Below are positions 32,291 to 44,832 of a stretch of 64,000 nt of DNA, piece by piece (position 1 is the first letter of the stretch; every line of letters starts with the position of its first letter). The position numbers were made by a program, and so were the translations under genes. This DNA is from Charina bottae (Eukaryota > Chordata > Lepidosauria > Squamata > Charinaidae), in assembly GCA_023362775.1 (NCBI GenBank), contig JALMGJ010000004.1, forward strand, positions 79,660,798 to 79,724,797, given 5' to 3'. The notes under the pieces were generated by a model that worked only from the letters and a program-made list of their open reading frames with translations, did not search any database and had not been told where the DNA came from.

Positions 32291-34240
32291 CAGTTATAAC
32301 CCTAACTTTAAATTCCCCTATTCAAAACATAGGTCTATTGATATCCTAGTTGTTCAACTTATGTCAGATTTAAATGGACTACCAGTTCATTTATCGGATA
32401 TATAAATCTATGGGCCATGATGTTTTACTTAATTATATTGCATGAGGGGAAAAGGTGATGTAACATTTTATAGGGTCATGGCCATATGGGTGATGACATT
32501 GTTCTTTCATTATACTTTGACTGCTGAGCCATATCTGAACTTTTTAAAAATTTAAAGTTAGATCTTAACATTGGTCTATCAATGTCTTATGTTTTGACAT
32601 GCATGACTTTTAGGAAAACAAGTCTGTTACTATTGCTCTTGTAGTATTGCACTACACTGTTTTTGAGAGTGAGAAAGACCTGCAGGGAATGGGCAGAGAT
32701 TAAGAGGCCGTGAGGAAAGAACTGGAACAAGGTCAGAGTCAAAGTGCGAGGACTGTGCCATCCTCTCCTCCCTAGTGAGTTTTGTGCAAGTTAGCACTCC
32801 TTTTCCTACTATGCCATACAGTCTAACCCACTCAAGACACACACTGTATCTGCACAATCCTTCAAGATTACTGCAGGGGCTTCTCTGTGAGGCCAGTCTA
32901 GGCTGAGCACAAGACATCCTGAACAGCAGTGTCCCAAGGGCCCAAATTATAATAGATGCTGTTCAAACAATCCCCTATCTGGGAGCAGTAGAAGCTTCTG
33001 AGAAGTCCATGAAGACTTCCCAAATCCCCTAACTCCTCTTCTTAATGCATATTGGTGGTAAGAATGCTCCTTAAGAACTATACCTCCAATTTCAATTGAT
33101 AGTGGGTAGCGGCCCAAATAAGATGTATTAATATAACACTGTGTAACTGCGGAAAAATCCATGTAATTCATATAAAATTTACTATATCTATGGTACTATG
33201 AGACCGTTATCATTGCTACTCAAAGTCAGTGACAGTAGAGATGAAGTTCAGTGCTACATGCATTCATCTTAACTGGGTGGAATACATATACACTAATAGC
33301 ATGCATATATTTCAATTTACCCTGATATGTAATTATCTTGGTGGCCAATGTGGATATTTATATTTACATTTTTCAGTGCCATGGTGGCAGAGAAAACAGG
33401 CTATTACAGCAAATATACAGCAAATGTATCATTTAATTTTTATAACTAAATCATTGGTTAGCTTATTTGTCATTGAACAAAGTTCAGTTTCAATTTTCTC
33501 TTAGTATTAAGGAATGAAAGGAGGGTATTTTTTTTTAAGCTGTCCATTTCAGGACAAAAGACTCATAACTCATAAATAAGCACTGATGTTTTAATCATTC
33601 ACAGAGATCCTTTTCTTACCATATAGGCAAAATACCACTTGGAGATTTTCCCCAATCATTTTTGCATTTTTTTTATCCATTCAGAATTTTAAAAACATTA
33701 TTTGCAGCTTTCTCTTCAATGCAAATTTATTCCCTGAATGTAGCTAAGTTTTGTTTTTCTATTTGTAGAATGTGCCATACTTTAACTAGATTGATTCATA
33801 ATTATTTACTCTGGCTTTTATTTGTTGTTTCAGAATTTGTTTTCCTTTTGTAGTGAATATAATAAAGCTTACTACTATTTTAATATGACTTTCATCATAT
33901 TCTTAGTATAGATTCATGTTGAAATGGATCAGAATGGGATAACCAATTAATAAATGTAAAATTAATATAGACTAGAAATAAACTAATCCATTCCTCCATA
34001 TTGGTTAATTCAATTATATAAATGAGGTAAGGCATGTAAGCATCTGGATCTGATGTAACTTGTAGGCCTAAGAATTCTTGATGTTGAAGGACCCAAATAT
34101 TTTGGTAAAATACATAATATAAGAATTGGTTATCCAGCTGTTGACTGGAATAAACATTTTGGCAACTAGATTAATTGATTTTATTAGGCTTATACGCCAC
34201 TCTGGCCTTGTTAACTCTGAATGGACTACATTATCTATGA
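32291..34240. other. Anonymous AT-rich sequence
   Basis: No gene is seen. A possible eroded LINE 3' end lies at 34170-34230, too weak to classify. Confidence 0.5.
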
Positions 34241-34249
34241 TAACATAGT

Positions 34250-34258
34250 TTTTTTTTT

Positions 34259-34289
<31 letters not shown>

Positions 34290-34865
34290 TCCTTCAACTT
34301 TTATCACCGCACCATCTCCCCCAAGGGGACTCTGGGCGGTTTACAATACAACAATTAAAATTTATAAATATAACTACAATATAAAATATAATTCTAACTG
34401 TTACAATACTAATAAATTAAATATAAAATCCAGTAGGCGATAGATGTTATTTTAAAAGGGCTCTATGGCACCAGCCATCCCCAGGAGGAACTGTTCCCAT
34501 TCCCATCCCACGCAAGGCGGCAAAACCAGGTCTTTAAATTCTTCCGGAAGGACAGGAGTGATGGGGCCTGCCTCACCTCTGGGGGCAGAATGTTCCAGAG
34601 AGTAGGTGCCACCACGGAAAAGGCCCGCCTTCTGGACCCTGCCAAATGAAACTCCCTTGACGATGGGGTCCGAAGCATGCCCTCTCTACATGAACGAGTG
34701 GGATGGTTTGAAGTTATGGGGATGAGACGGTCCCTCAAGTAGCCTGGTCCCATGCCATGTAGGGCTTTAAAGGTCATAACCAACACCTTGAATTGCACTC
34801 GGAAGCACACTGGCACCCAGTGCAGCTGGCACAGCAGAGGTGTCACATGAGCCAATCTAGGGGCA
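34250..34865 (-). mobile_element. CR1 3' fragment, 5'-truncated
   Basis: The minus strand has the last 130 codons of the CR1 ORF (34855-34463, open to GWLVP), the 3' UTR blocks CCGCCCAGAGTCCCC and GGGGAGATGGTGCGG and an (AAATA)n tail at 34250-34290. It carries the PTRSCREGM variant shared with the 9.8 kb subfamily. Confidence 0.9.
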
Positions 34866-36227
34866 CCAATAACTTTTATTATAGATAATAAAAGAATGTA
34901 ATCATTTCAGTAATACATGTATAAACCAGCAAATTTTAATTATTTTTTCAAAACTGAAGGGCATTCTTAGGTTCTGAGCATATAAAAATACTTGGCTAAG
35001 GCATTGTATTCTGTTAATAATTTGAATTGTGAAGTCCTTTTTTCATGTAAAATACATATTAACCTTGAAGAACCATACTATTTTAAGAGTAAATAAATAT
35101 TATATTCAAAATGTACTCCAGTGTATATGCGAATATAATCCTTCAATTAAAAAGTCCATAAATAGGTATTTACAGAACAGATTGTAATGGCTCCAAAGGG
35201 ACTAATTTGGCTTTCAAAGTCAATTCCTGTCTGCCTGAATGAGTGTTTTCTTACATGTACAGTCACATGAACACAAAACATGTTTGAATAGCTTAATTGG
35301 CATTCTTATCAACAATGGATATATAGTTAGAATGTTAGGAGAAGTTGTGCAGAGTAAAGAATCCATGTTTTTAACTAGAAATCATCAACTGAGAAGCATT
35401 TAAGAATTTAATTTAAGTATTCCTATAAGGACAATAAATTAAAGGCAGAAGAGTATATCTTAATGTAAGATCAGTATATTTCTGTACAATAGTATTCATC
35501 TGTTATTAATCAGAACAGGTTGGTGTACTGCTTCTCATCTCTAATATTATATTTTAGTTTTTCTCTTCTTCAGAATTCTTTAAAATTAAGTACAGCAATT
35601 TCCTTCATTCAAGATTTAATAAGTTGTTTTAAAAAAACTGTAGATAACCAGTATTAGTACTAAGCTTATCTTGCTTGGTTCAAATTATACCTTTTAAAAT
35701 TATTTTTAAAAGCATGCATATGTTTCTATCTTCATTTGGATTACTACTGACCTATCCTTTCATACCTGCTCCAACAAATATGTATTATTATTATCTTATT
35801 AGTTTCAGGTTTTATTGAAATTCATCAAATTAGGGGGAAAACAATTAAAAGGGTCATGGATTCTGTCAAAGTATAATTGCACATTTCATAGTTAGGAAAT
35901 TGTACAGGATGACAGCTAGTCATTTTTGCTAGGCAGAGCAAAGGCGCAGTGTGGAAAGATGAGGAAATACTATGAATATCATCCTAATAACAGTTTATTC
36001 ATTGCCCTGCTGCTTTTCTGGTTTCCCACAGGGATTTGCGTCTTTTCATTCGAGTTACTATAACCTTGGGGCAATTGTATACATCTTTCAACCCAAAAAT
36101 ATTTTCTTATGTTTAAAGGGCCATGACTCTTGTAAAATAACAGTTCTATTTCTGTATCCTCTTCTACTGGACAATGTGTGTTATTAATATCTTGATGTTA
36201 CACTGCCAAGCACCACTTGTTTGTTTG
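34866..36227. other. Anonymous AT-rich sequence
   Basis: I see no gene or named repeat on either strand. Confidence 0.5.
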
Positions 36228-36425
36228 TTTTTTTTGACAAAAACAATACAAATATTAGAAAAGGAACAAAGAAAATAAAGAATTGTGAATAAGTAAGAAA
36301 AAAAATAGAACAAGAAATAGAAATAGAAAAGAAAAAGAAAAAGAAAGAAAAGCAGTTATAAATGTATTTATATTTTACACTCTCTAAGGTTACATCATAG
36401 TTTCCTTCTTTCCATAAACTACCCT
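36228..36425 (-). mobile_element. Probable 3'-end fragment with pyrimidine-rich tract
   Basis: On the minus strand a long CTTTT-type pyrimidine tract is followed by a TTTGTATTG-like end, the same layout as the 3' end of the element at 38331-39899. The match is looser than for 17576-17695. Confidence 0.4.
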
Positions 36426-38314
36426 TTCTAATCTTCAAACCCATAAATCAGAAGTTCATTTTTCTCTGAAAGTACCTAATTAATTGTAGAGATGGTTTAG
36501 TTTTATAGAGATTAGCTCAGAGAACAATCTCAGTTTGCTCCCAAATACCTCCATTTATATTATAAAACAATGTATGTATGTAGCTGTCATGAAAGGTTCA
36601 TGTTAGAGATGTGTAAAACTTTTTTGAAAAGATGAAGAAAATGAATGAAATTATGGTAACAAAAGTGAGGACCTGAACCAAACTCATTTGTCTATTACTA
36701 TTAATGTAAGAGACTATGTCCAGAATTAGTGACTAGAACACAGTTCCTTCCACTAGTTCCATAAACAGAGCTTTTGGAAATTCCTTCTCCTTTTGCAAAG
36801 AAGGCCTGTGGATAGACTTACACTTCCAAAACATTTCTGCAGCTTTCTATCCTGACATTTGTGCAGATTTCTATCTGCAGGGATGGCAAGGAGAATGACA
36901 CATGCATGTTCATGTTATCATGCAAATGCTGAGACTATATTAGAAGTCAGATTGCAAGTACATAAGGATATCATTTGCGTAATTTCATCACTGCACACAT
37001 GACATCATTTTGCATCCTTGTAATTTGCTGCGGATGCTACTGACTGACCAAAATGTATTAGTAATTCCTGAACATTTCAAGAGCCAGAATATGATAAGAG
37101 GAATAGGTACATAAAAAAACTTAGTGAATTTGTTGTTGTTTAATGTTAAAAATTGCTCTATCACATTACAATACTGAAGAACTATGAAATTTTTCATATT
37201 TCAGTCAGATATGCATGACAATATAGCACAGTCAGGCACATGACAATGTACTAAACTTTAGGCCATCTTGAAAATTGAACTTCCTGTTCTTGTCTCTAAA
37301 TTTTTGCTGCCTCCTAACCCATACACTCTTGTCTATGCAAGTAGATAAAACATCTGAACAAACATTTTATTTAAGTATTTATTTATGTAGAAACTTATAT
37401 GGCCACCTATGTTACACAAGATAAACCTAGGCAGCTCACAATAATAATCAGTGAAAGCAAAATAATCTCAACCACAGTGCTGCAACTTCGCATAGACTTT
37501 ACGTACTCTTGCATTTGCTGGGTTCACTTCTATCTCCAATCCTGATCAGTATTTAATATTTAATAATATTTAATAATAATATTTAATCAGTTAAATATTT
37601 CAGCCATAGTAAGATTGTTTTGAGTGGATAATCTGTCATTAATATCAGGGAACTAAAATGGGTAACATTTTGGCCTGTTTCCATTCCATATATAACTCTA
37701 AATGCATTCTCCCTGCATATAACTTGTTATCTAGTTGAGAACCTCAAGAACAGCATTTAATGTGCTATTGAGAACCCAGGTTCCAGCTATCAGTTTTTAT
37801 CATATCACTAGATTGATGGCTTGGATCTTTTAAATTTAATGAGATTTTTATTACTGACTTCAGAGTTGGACCTTCAATAAACTAGAAGTTATGCCATCCT
37901 AATTTTTAATATTGCTTAACTCACAGTGAATCTATATTGAGCTGTCTGTCTTCAGGGATCTAAATATTCATCTGGGATGAATAAATATGTACAACTTCCA
38001 TCTTGGTCACACCATTACTTAAAAATGTTTATAATGTAGTGATGGGAATTTTGAATACAAAGTATTTACTGGGAACAAACTTGGCAAGTAATTCACACAG
38101 ATTTAAAATTTTCAGAATAATTATTGCTAAGTATTTCTTAATATGGAGGTATCTTATTCTATAATTATAAATAATCCTTGACATTTTTGTAGCGTCTAGA
38201 GCACCAGACTAAAAATTCCATAAGTGGTATATGAATAGCCATACGATTCTACTTCTCTGTTGTATATGTCCACATCTATGTTTAATAGAAAAGTAAATAT
38301 ATATGCTTAATAGT
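36426..38314. other. Anonymous AT-rich sequence with an eroded L2/CR1-like tail
   Basis: At 37366-37450 the minus strand resembles an old LINE 3' terminus (GAGCTGCCTAGG...GGTGGCCATATAAG...AAATAAATA). Nothing else is recognised. Confidence 0.45.
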
Positions 38315-38330
38315 GAAGTGCAATATTTTT

Positions 38331-39899
38331 GTATATAATTTTTATTAAGGATTTTGATTACAATGGTACAAACTAATACAAACTCAACCTAAAGAAAGAA
38401 AAGAGAATAGAAAGAATTAAAAGTGCAAGAAAAAAGAAAAAGAAGAGAAAAGAAAGAATATAATTAAGAAAAAGAAAATAAATATATAAAGATGTGACTT
38501 CCAACCTTCATTACAACAAGTATATACAAATTTAGAAACTCTTCACCACCTATAAGGTACAAACAGATATCTCTTCATCCCATATCCCATCTGTTATCTA
38601 TGAACAAATCCATAAAACATCAACTTTTCTGTCCTGGTGTCAGCAAAAAGTCTAAAGGGTTGCCAGAACTTTGCAAAAAAAAAAAAGTCTGTCTTTAACC
38701 TTGATCAAATAAACCAACTTTCTATTCCTTCCTTTTACTTCTAACAGTCTTAATCTTTAGTTCATTCAAATATTGTCATAGGATTTGATTTTTCTTCAAT
38801 TCTTCTTTATCCTATCACACAGACTTCTTCAAGGATTTAACAAGCTTCTTTTGTAGATACAATAACAAAACACTTTCCAGGTCATTCTCTTGATTTGTTA
38901 TTTGTATTTCCCCTTTAATTTTTAAAACGTCAGCCAGTTTCTTTTGTATATCCAATAAAGCGTCCTTTTCCAAATCATTCTGTTGGCCTGTAATTTGTAA
39001 TTCTACTTTTAGTGCTTTCTCTGGCTTGTCAGACACAATGTGCTCCACATCTCTCATTAACATCTTTTGGACATAACCTATCCACAGAGTCACACATCAT
39101 TACTGACACTGTTGATATTGTAGCTACTATTTCTGGCTCCATGCTTCAAATATCTGAAATATTCCAAATGTTATGACCTTTTGCATCATTTCATAAGTCC
39201 CACTACTAACTGACACCAAAAGCAGTCTTGTATTTTTTTCCCTTCTACTTAGAATCTTTAGTCCCCTCTAGTGTCCAGTTTCTAACATCATCAAGTCGTT
39301 TATCTTTGTTATGATGCACAATAACGAAAGATAACCAAAATAAATCTGGTTCCCATGAGAAGTTATTTATTTTTTATTGTTAATTCCAAAATCTTATAGT
39401 AAAATTAAATCTTCCAAATTTAACTGGACCCTTAATCCATTTATAACTTTCTTAGATCAAAATCTTATTTACCTTTTTACTGTTTATTTCAAATACTTTG
39501 AGTTCTTAAGCTTATTATTAATTTTTCCTTTCTTCAGAGTCGAAGATAAATTCACTCAGCTACTTTTCAAACTTGTCGTTTCGAAGGTCTCTAATAGGTT
39601 TAAGATGATTAATAGTCAATTTCCAAAAGTGATTAGAAAGTGAGGCTTGTGTCCTTTAAAAGTCTCCGCTGTAGTTGTGAACAAGATGGCTAATCCCTTC
39701 ATTTCCTGGTACACAAACCAGTGGAAGACCACTGTCCTGGAGGACGAGCAGCCATCCTTAGCCCATGTGGGTGATCTCCTATCTTCTCCTTGCCTGGAGA
39801 AGTTCCGAAGAACCAGTCTACTTACCAGTTCTTCAGTCTTTGCTGCGGTTGTCGGCTCTGCTTTCACATAGACATCTTCAGTTCGCCATGCCTCCCCCA
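38331..39899 (-). mobile_element. Unclassified RT-less retroposon, about 1.57 kb, with ORF1-like frame
   Basis: The minus-strand unit appears complete. It starts CTGGGGGAGGCATGG at 39899 and has a ~750-bp leader, a short coding region (39142-38815), a 3' UTR with a long pyrimidine tract (about 38395-38480) and the end AATCCTTAATAAAAATT. Imperfect 16-bp repeats (14/16) flank it: GAAGTGCAATATTTTT (38315-38330) and GAAGTACAATATGTTT (39900-39915). A second copy of the coding region and 3' UTR lies at 61619-62345. No RT motif is present. It could be a HAL1-like (ORF1-only) L1 derivative or another non-autonomous LINE partner. Confidence 0.65.
38815..39142 (-). pseudogene. Short coiled-coil-like ORF with an internal ~31-residue duplication
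   Basis: Reading starts at ATG 39142 (MEPEIVATISTVSV) and continues, after a frame change near 39050, in the frame 39093-38815. The C-terminal part holds two similar ~31-residue units: one with LQITGQQNDLEKDALLDIQK, the next with IQITNQENDLESVLLLYLQK. Both end in KKL and are hydrophobic/charged in a heptad-like rhythm. The copy at 61636-61872 keeps the same units (MTGYNMEKDATLDMQKK; IQITNLETNLDN), so the frame was maintained in an ancestor. I do not recognise the family; a coiled-coil ORF1-type protein is an inference. Confidence 0.5.
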
Positions 39900-39915
39900 G
39901 AAGTACAATATGTTT

Positions 39916-42321
39916 AATATATTTATATGTTTGATATAGTATACTCCTAGGTAAGTGACTTGAGGCTGATGACTCCATCTAAGATTCTCAGGAACTTGTC
40001 ACATACGCACATGTACACATACACACAAATACCCACAAGTTTGTTTATGCTGGTCTATGACCCTTATAAGTATTTGTTTTGATAAGTTTGTTTATGTATA
40101 TTCTGAGTTGAACACTGCAGTATTTAACAGTAATTCCCTAGTAATACCTAACCTGATGGAACAGACTAGAACTGCTAAAAAAGAATGAACCTAAGGCCAA
40201 AGCCTACCATCATCTAGAAAAATACTGTGGTCCAGAAGAATTAAGTGATTAAGTTCTCACACAGACAGCCAGAGCAGTCCCACATTCTTCCTGGATGTTG
40301 GATTAAAATGGATTCAGCTAATCAGATGTATTTGAAGTTGTAATGACATTTTATACATCTATTGGGTGAAGGGAGACTTAAATTTATTAGTCATATAACC
40401 ATTTCATTTAAACAGCAGGAAAACCTCCTCTAACAAAACAGCACTTGTCAGCTATATTAATCTGTAGATATCCACAGTATGGGCAAGGTGGGGCAAGTGA
40501 CAGATCACAACACCACAATGCAAACTCCATCTGTTATGTATTTATGCACAATGTCCCAATGCAAAATGTACAAAAGCTAAAGTTTTATCATTTTGTGTCA
40601 CCACAGTTGGGAATGGAAGCCTATGTATTAAACCATCACATCAGACACTGCTTTGGCCGTTTCACTCACCCTTCAGCAGGAATGAATGATCAACCCCACA
40701 TTTCATAACTCATGAGTTCATAACTCATGCAGAAAGTGGCTTCTAATTTCCAATTTCCTTTTTGTGGCAAGATATGAAGTGTAGCCTGAGATGTGAGAAT
40801 ATCAGGTATCATAGCATTCACTTAAATCTCACTGCATTACCCTAAACATTGGGGGTGGGGGAGGGGTATTCTTCTTTGTATATTCTCCTACTTTCTTTAC
40901 ATGAAACATAGTTGTGAGTAAGGCACAATTGAACAAATGGTTAATTTATAATGTTTCAGTGTGATGTATAACAGTAAAGTAATTCCAGAAAGCAATTTGT
41001 TCATTTTGTGTGCATTTTTTTCCAGAATATATACTGCAGTTTCCCTAAACTATTTATGCCATTGTTTCAGAGCCAATTGAAAATTGGTGGTATTTATGTA
41101 CTAAATAAGGCTTTTAGTCAAAATGATTGCTTAAATGGTTTCTGCTAAAATGCTGTTATTAAATGTGTTTTGGCTATTCATGTTTATGCTTCTTAGTATA
41201 CTCTGTGCTAATGGGAATGCTGCAGACACTGGCAAATTCTGTCCCCAAAAAAGAAATGCCCACTTCTGATTTTCCCATACTTAACGTTTATTTTTAATTG
41301 TACCTTTACAGCATTAGTTATGCTCATAGAAACAGTTTTACATAAATGCTAATGAGATCCAAGGAACATATTTTTAAAAAACCTAAATGTGTGAAAGAAA
41401 GGGAGACTTAAATCCTCAAATATCTCAAAGAAATAAGTAAGCTTGGTTTTCTCAAAAGTTTTTTTTTTCCCTTTGTTAAATAAGTCACATAAATTTTTAG
41501 TGGAAATTTCTGGGATTGTGACAAAACTTGCTATTTATATCAACATGTGCTTTTGGAATTGGAACTCTGCACTTTGAGCTCTTACCTTTTTTATGGGCAA
41601 CTTCTAAAATATCATACTGCTAAGAACAATACAGAGTATAAGAGCACTACAAATACCAGAGTTTTAAATTTAGAAGACAGTATTCTTTGGTGAATCTAGC
41701 ATAATAACTTTATACTGTTTTTAGAAACATTTAAACAGTCCTTAGGGAAGTGTAAGTAAGTGTTTGCATATATGAGCTTCTTTACTTACATTTGGCTTAA
41801 ACACAATCCACTTTAATATACCAGGGGATTGTTAGTTGTGGGATTTAAGTGTTCTTAGGCACCTTTCAGAAGAAATCTCACTCTGGGATTACTTTTAATG
41901 AAGGCAGACCATACAGTTTATATATAAAGTAGATAAATTAATAATGAATGTTGTGCTTGTTTCCATCCAGTTATCAAAAGTAGCTGCATCATCTTTGCAA
42001 TACAATTATAACCTGTTACATTAGATCTCAGTATAATATCTTCATGTGTCTATGTTTTAAACTATACTGAGTTTCCTTTTTATTATTATCTGCAGTATAT
42101 ATTCTTTACAATCTTTTAAATGTGTATTTGGAAAATAAATAAATAAACCTAAAAAAGTTATAATGAAATCATGAGCATTATGAGAACTCAAGCAAAAAAA
42201 GTTTATCAAATATAAACTCCTCAGTAAAAGAGAAGCAATCACACCCATAATTTTAATACCCATTAAAGCAGCAAGTCACTTACATGCCTTAAACTGGCCT
42301 GAATTAGCTATCCACCTGTTT
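39916..42321. other. Anonymous AT-rich sequence
   Basis: No gene or named repeat is recognised in 2.4 kb. A G-rich run (GGGGGTGGGGGAGGGG) lies at 40850-40866. Confidence 0.5.
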
Positions 42322-42333
42322 ACTGTTTTTACT

Positions 42334-43410
42334 TTGTTGTTTATTTGTTCAGTCGCTTCCAACTTTTCGTGACTTCATGGACCAGCCCACGCCAGAGCTT
42401 CCTGTAGGCCATCGCCACCCCCAGCTCCCCCAAGGTCGAGTCTGTCACCTCCAGAATATCATCCATCCATCTTGCCCTTGGTCAGCCCCTCTTCCTCTTG
42501 CCTTCCACTTTCCCTAGCATCAGCATCTTCTCCAGGGTATCCTCATTATGTGGCCAAAGTACTACAGTTTTGCCTTTAATGTCATTCCCTCAAGTGAGCA
42601 GTCTGGCTTTATTTCCTGGAGTATGTACTAGTTTGATCTTCTTGCAGACCAAGGAACTCTCAGAATTTTCCTCCAACACCACAGTTCAAAAGCATCTATC
42701 TTTCTTTGCTCAGCCTTCCTTATGGTCCAGCTCTCACAGCAATAGGTTACTACGGTGAGTACCATTGCTTTAACTATGCGGATATTTGTTGTCAGTGTGA
42801 TGTCACTGCTCTTAACTATTTTATCAAGATTTGTCATTGCTCTCCTCCCAAGAAGTAAACGTCTTCTGATTTCCTGGCTGCAGTCAGCGTCTGCAGTAAT
42901 CTTTGTGCCTAGAAATACAAAGTCTGTCACTGCCTCCACATTTTCTCCCTCTATTTGCCAGTTATCAATCAAGCTGACTGCCATAATCTTGGGTTTTTTG
43001 AGGTTTAACTGCAACCCAGCTTTTGCACTTTCTTCTTTCACCTTCGTCATAAGGTTTCTCAGCTCCTCCTCACTTTCAGCCATCAAAGTGGTATCATCTG
43101 CATATCTGAGATTGTTAATGTTTCTTCCAGTGATTTTAACTCCAGTCTTGGATTCATCAAGGCCAGCACATCACATGATGTGTTCTGCATACAGGTTAAA
43201 TAGGTAGGGTGAGAGTATACAACCCTGCCGTACTCCTTTTCCAATCTTAAACCAGTCTGTTGTTCCATGGTCTGTTCTTACCGTTGCTACTTGGTCGTTA
43301 TACAGATTCCTCAGGAGGCAGACAAGATGACTTGGTATCCCCATACCACCAAGAACTTGCCACAATTTGTTATGATCCACACAGTCAAAGGCTTTAGAGT
43401 AGTCAATAAA
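42334..43410 (-). mobile_element. RTE (BovB-like) LINE, second subfamily, 5'-truncated, 12-bp TSD
   Basis: Perfect direct repeats ACTGTTTTTACT flank it (42322-42333, 43411-43422). The 3' end differs from classical BovB (GAAGCGACTGAACAAATAAAC). Coding remains on the minus strand include FIDYSKAFDCVDHNKLWQV (43428-43360), a GKGVRQGCILSPYLFNLY motif B, and a C-terminal part (43086-42628) with QLNLKKPKIMA and YCCESWTIRKAEQ. Stops between them show the ORF is dead. Confidence 0.9.
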
Positions 43411-43422
43411 ACTGTTTTTACT

Positions 43423-44185
43423 ACCCATCTGAAATGTATCATGTTTTTTGTTTCATTTAGTTATGTTTCCATTTAGATAATATTTAAGATATGTTAAGGA
43501 CACACTTTTAATAACTGAATGTTTATACTTGGGAAGACTGTTCAGAGTTGGTTCCTTCATTAGGCAGACACATGCATCTATTTCTGCAGTAGAAGCAGAA
43601 GGTAGAATGTAACAGTGTAAAATAGTGGCATGTATAGCTACATGAAGGATTTATAAAACAGAATGAAATCCTTGCAATTTTCAAAGTTTATTAATTTATG
43701 AGGTTACATAAATTTCTTTATCTACTCTTTATTTGCCATTGTAGTTGTACACTGTTCCTATATACATAATTTATTGGAAATAAACGCCACTGAATTCAGT
43801 GGAAATCACTGAATAATGTATTTAGGAAGGGAGTGCAATTTTAATTTAATAAACTGAAAAATGTCATATACATTTTAATAGCTGATCACTTCTTATGAGA
43901 AATTCTGACTAGGCAATTGGTCTAAATGGAATATTTTTTTTTCGTCCTTGACATATAACTAGGCCTTGAGATATTTGTCTGATTATTTCTGTGTGTTTTA
44001 ATAATTAACCAATATGTAGAATTATTTATAAAGATGGCTTTTTCCAATTTATAACTATATTTTAGATAAAATTGGAAGATGCTAAAAAGACATAACTTTG
44101 GTGGATATGAAGGCCAATACTATCTGCTTAGAATTTGTCTGTTTTCCCTCAATGATAGTTCCTTAATCAGAGAATTGTGTATGAC
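43423..44185. other. Anonymous AT-rich sequence
   Basis: No feature is seen. Confidence 0.5.
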
Positions 44186-44412
44186 TTTTATTTTATTTTA
44201 TTTTATTTTATTTTATTTTATTTTATTTTATTTTATTTTATTTTATTTTATTTTATTTTATTTTATTTTATTTTATTTTATTTATTTTATTTTATTTTAT
44301 TTTATTTTATTTATTATTTAATTTAATTTAATTTAATTTAATTTAATTTAATTTAATTTAATTTAATTTAATTTAATTTAATTTAATTTAATTTATTATT
44401 TTATTTATTATA
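44186..44412. repeat. Compound pentanucleotide microsatellite (TTTTA)n then (TTTAA)n
   Basis: About 28 TTTTA-type units switch near 44320 to about 15 TTTAA-type units. The Phe/Ile/Leu/Tyr-rich open frame across it is an artefact of the repeat. Confidence 0.95.
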
Positions 44413-44632
44413 ATAAAATTATCAAAGAAGACATCACAAAATAAAATATATAGTAAAAGGGAGAAACCAGCATTCTTTTAACAAACAGAAGCAGGCAATC
44501 TTTTATCTGCTGTGGGTTTCATTCTCTCATCTTGTCCACCTGGATAAGGCCAGAGTATCATACAATGACTATTCTCCAATTCTTATTTCTCTCTCCAAGC
44601 AACTAATTACAGAGAAGGGACATATTTGACTA

Positions 44633-44787
44633 GAGCCAGCTGGGTGACTTTGGGCCAATCACTCTCTCTAAGCCCAACCTACCTCACAGGGTTGTTGTTG
44701 TGGGTAAAATAGGAGGAGGAAGGAGTACTAGGTATGTTTGACATCTTAAGTTGACCAAAATATACTGTATATTAAAAGGCATGATAA

Positions 44788-44829
<42 letters not shown>

Positions 44830-44832
44830 TTA
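44633..44832 (+). mobile_element. MIR-like SINE, 5'-truncated, with (AAT)n tail
   Basis: The core AGCTGGGTGACTTTGGGCCA and the block 'ctacctcacagggttgttgttg' match the SINE at 55938. The tRNA-like head is missing. An (AAT)n run (44789-44830) follows and was probably seeded by the SINE tail. Confidence 0.8.

Noticed and set aside
39616..39978. 120-codon minus-strand frame
   Set aside because: It crosses the 5' boundary and flank of the RT-less element and the second copy lacks this region, so coding cannot be supported.
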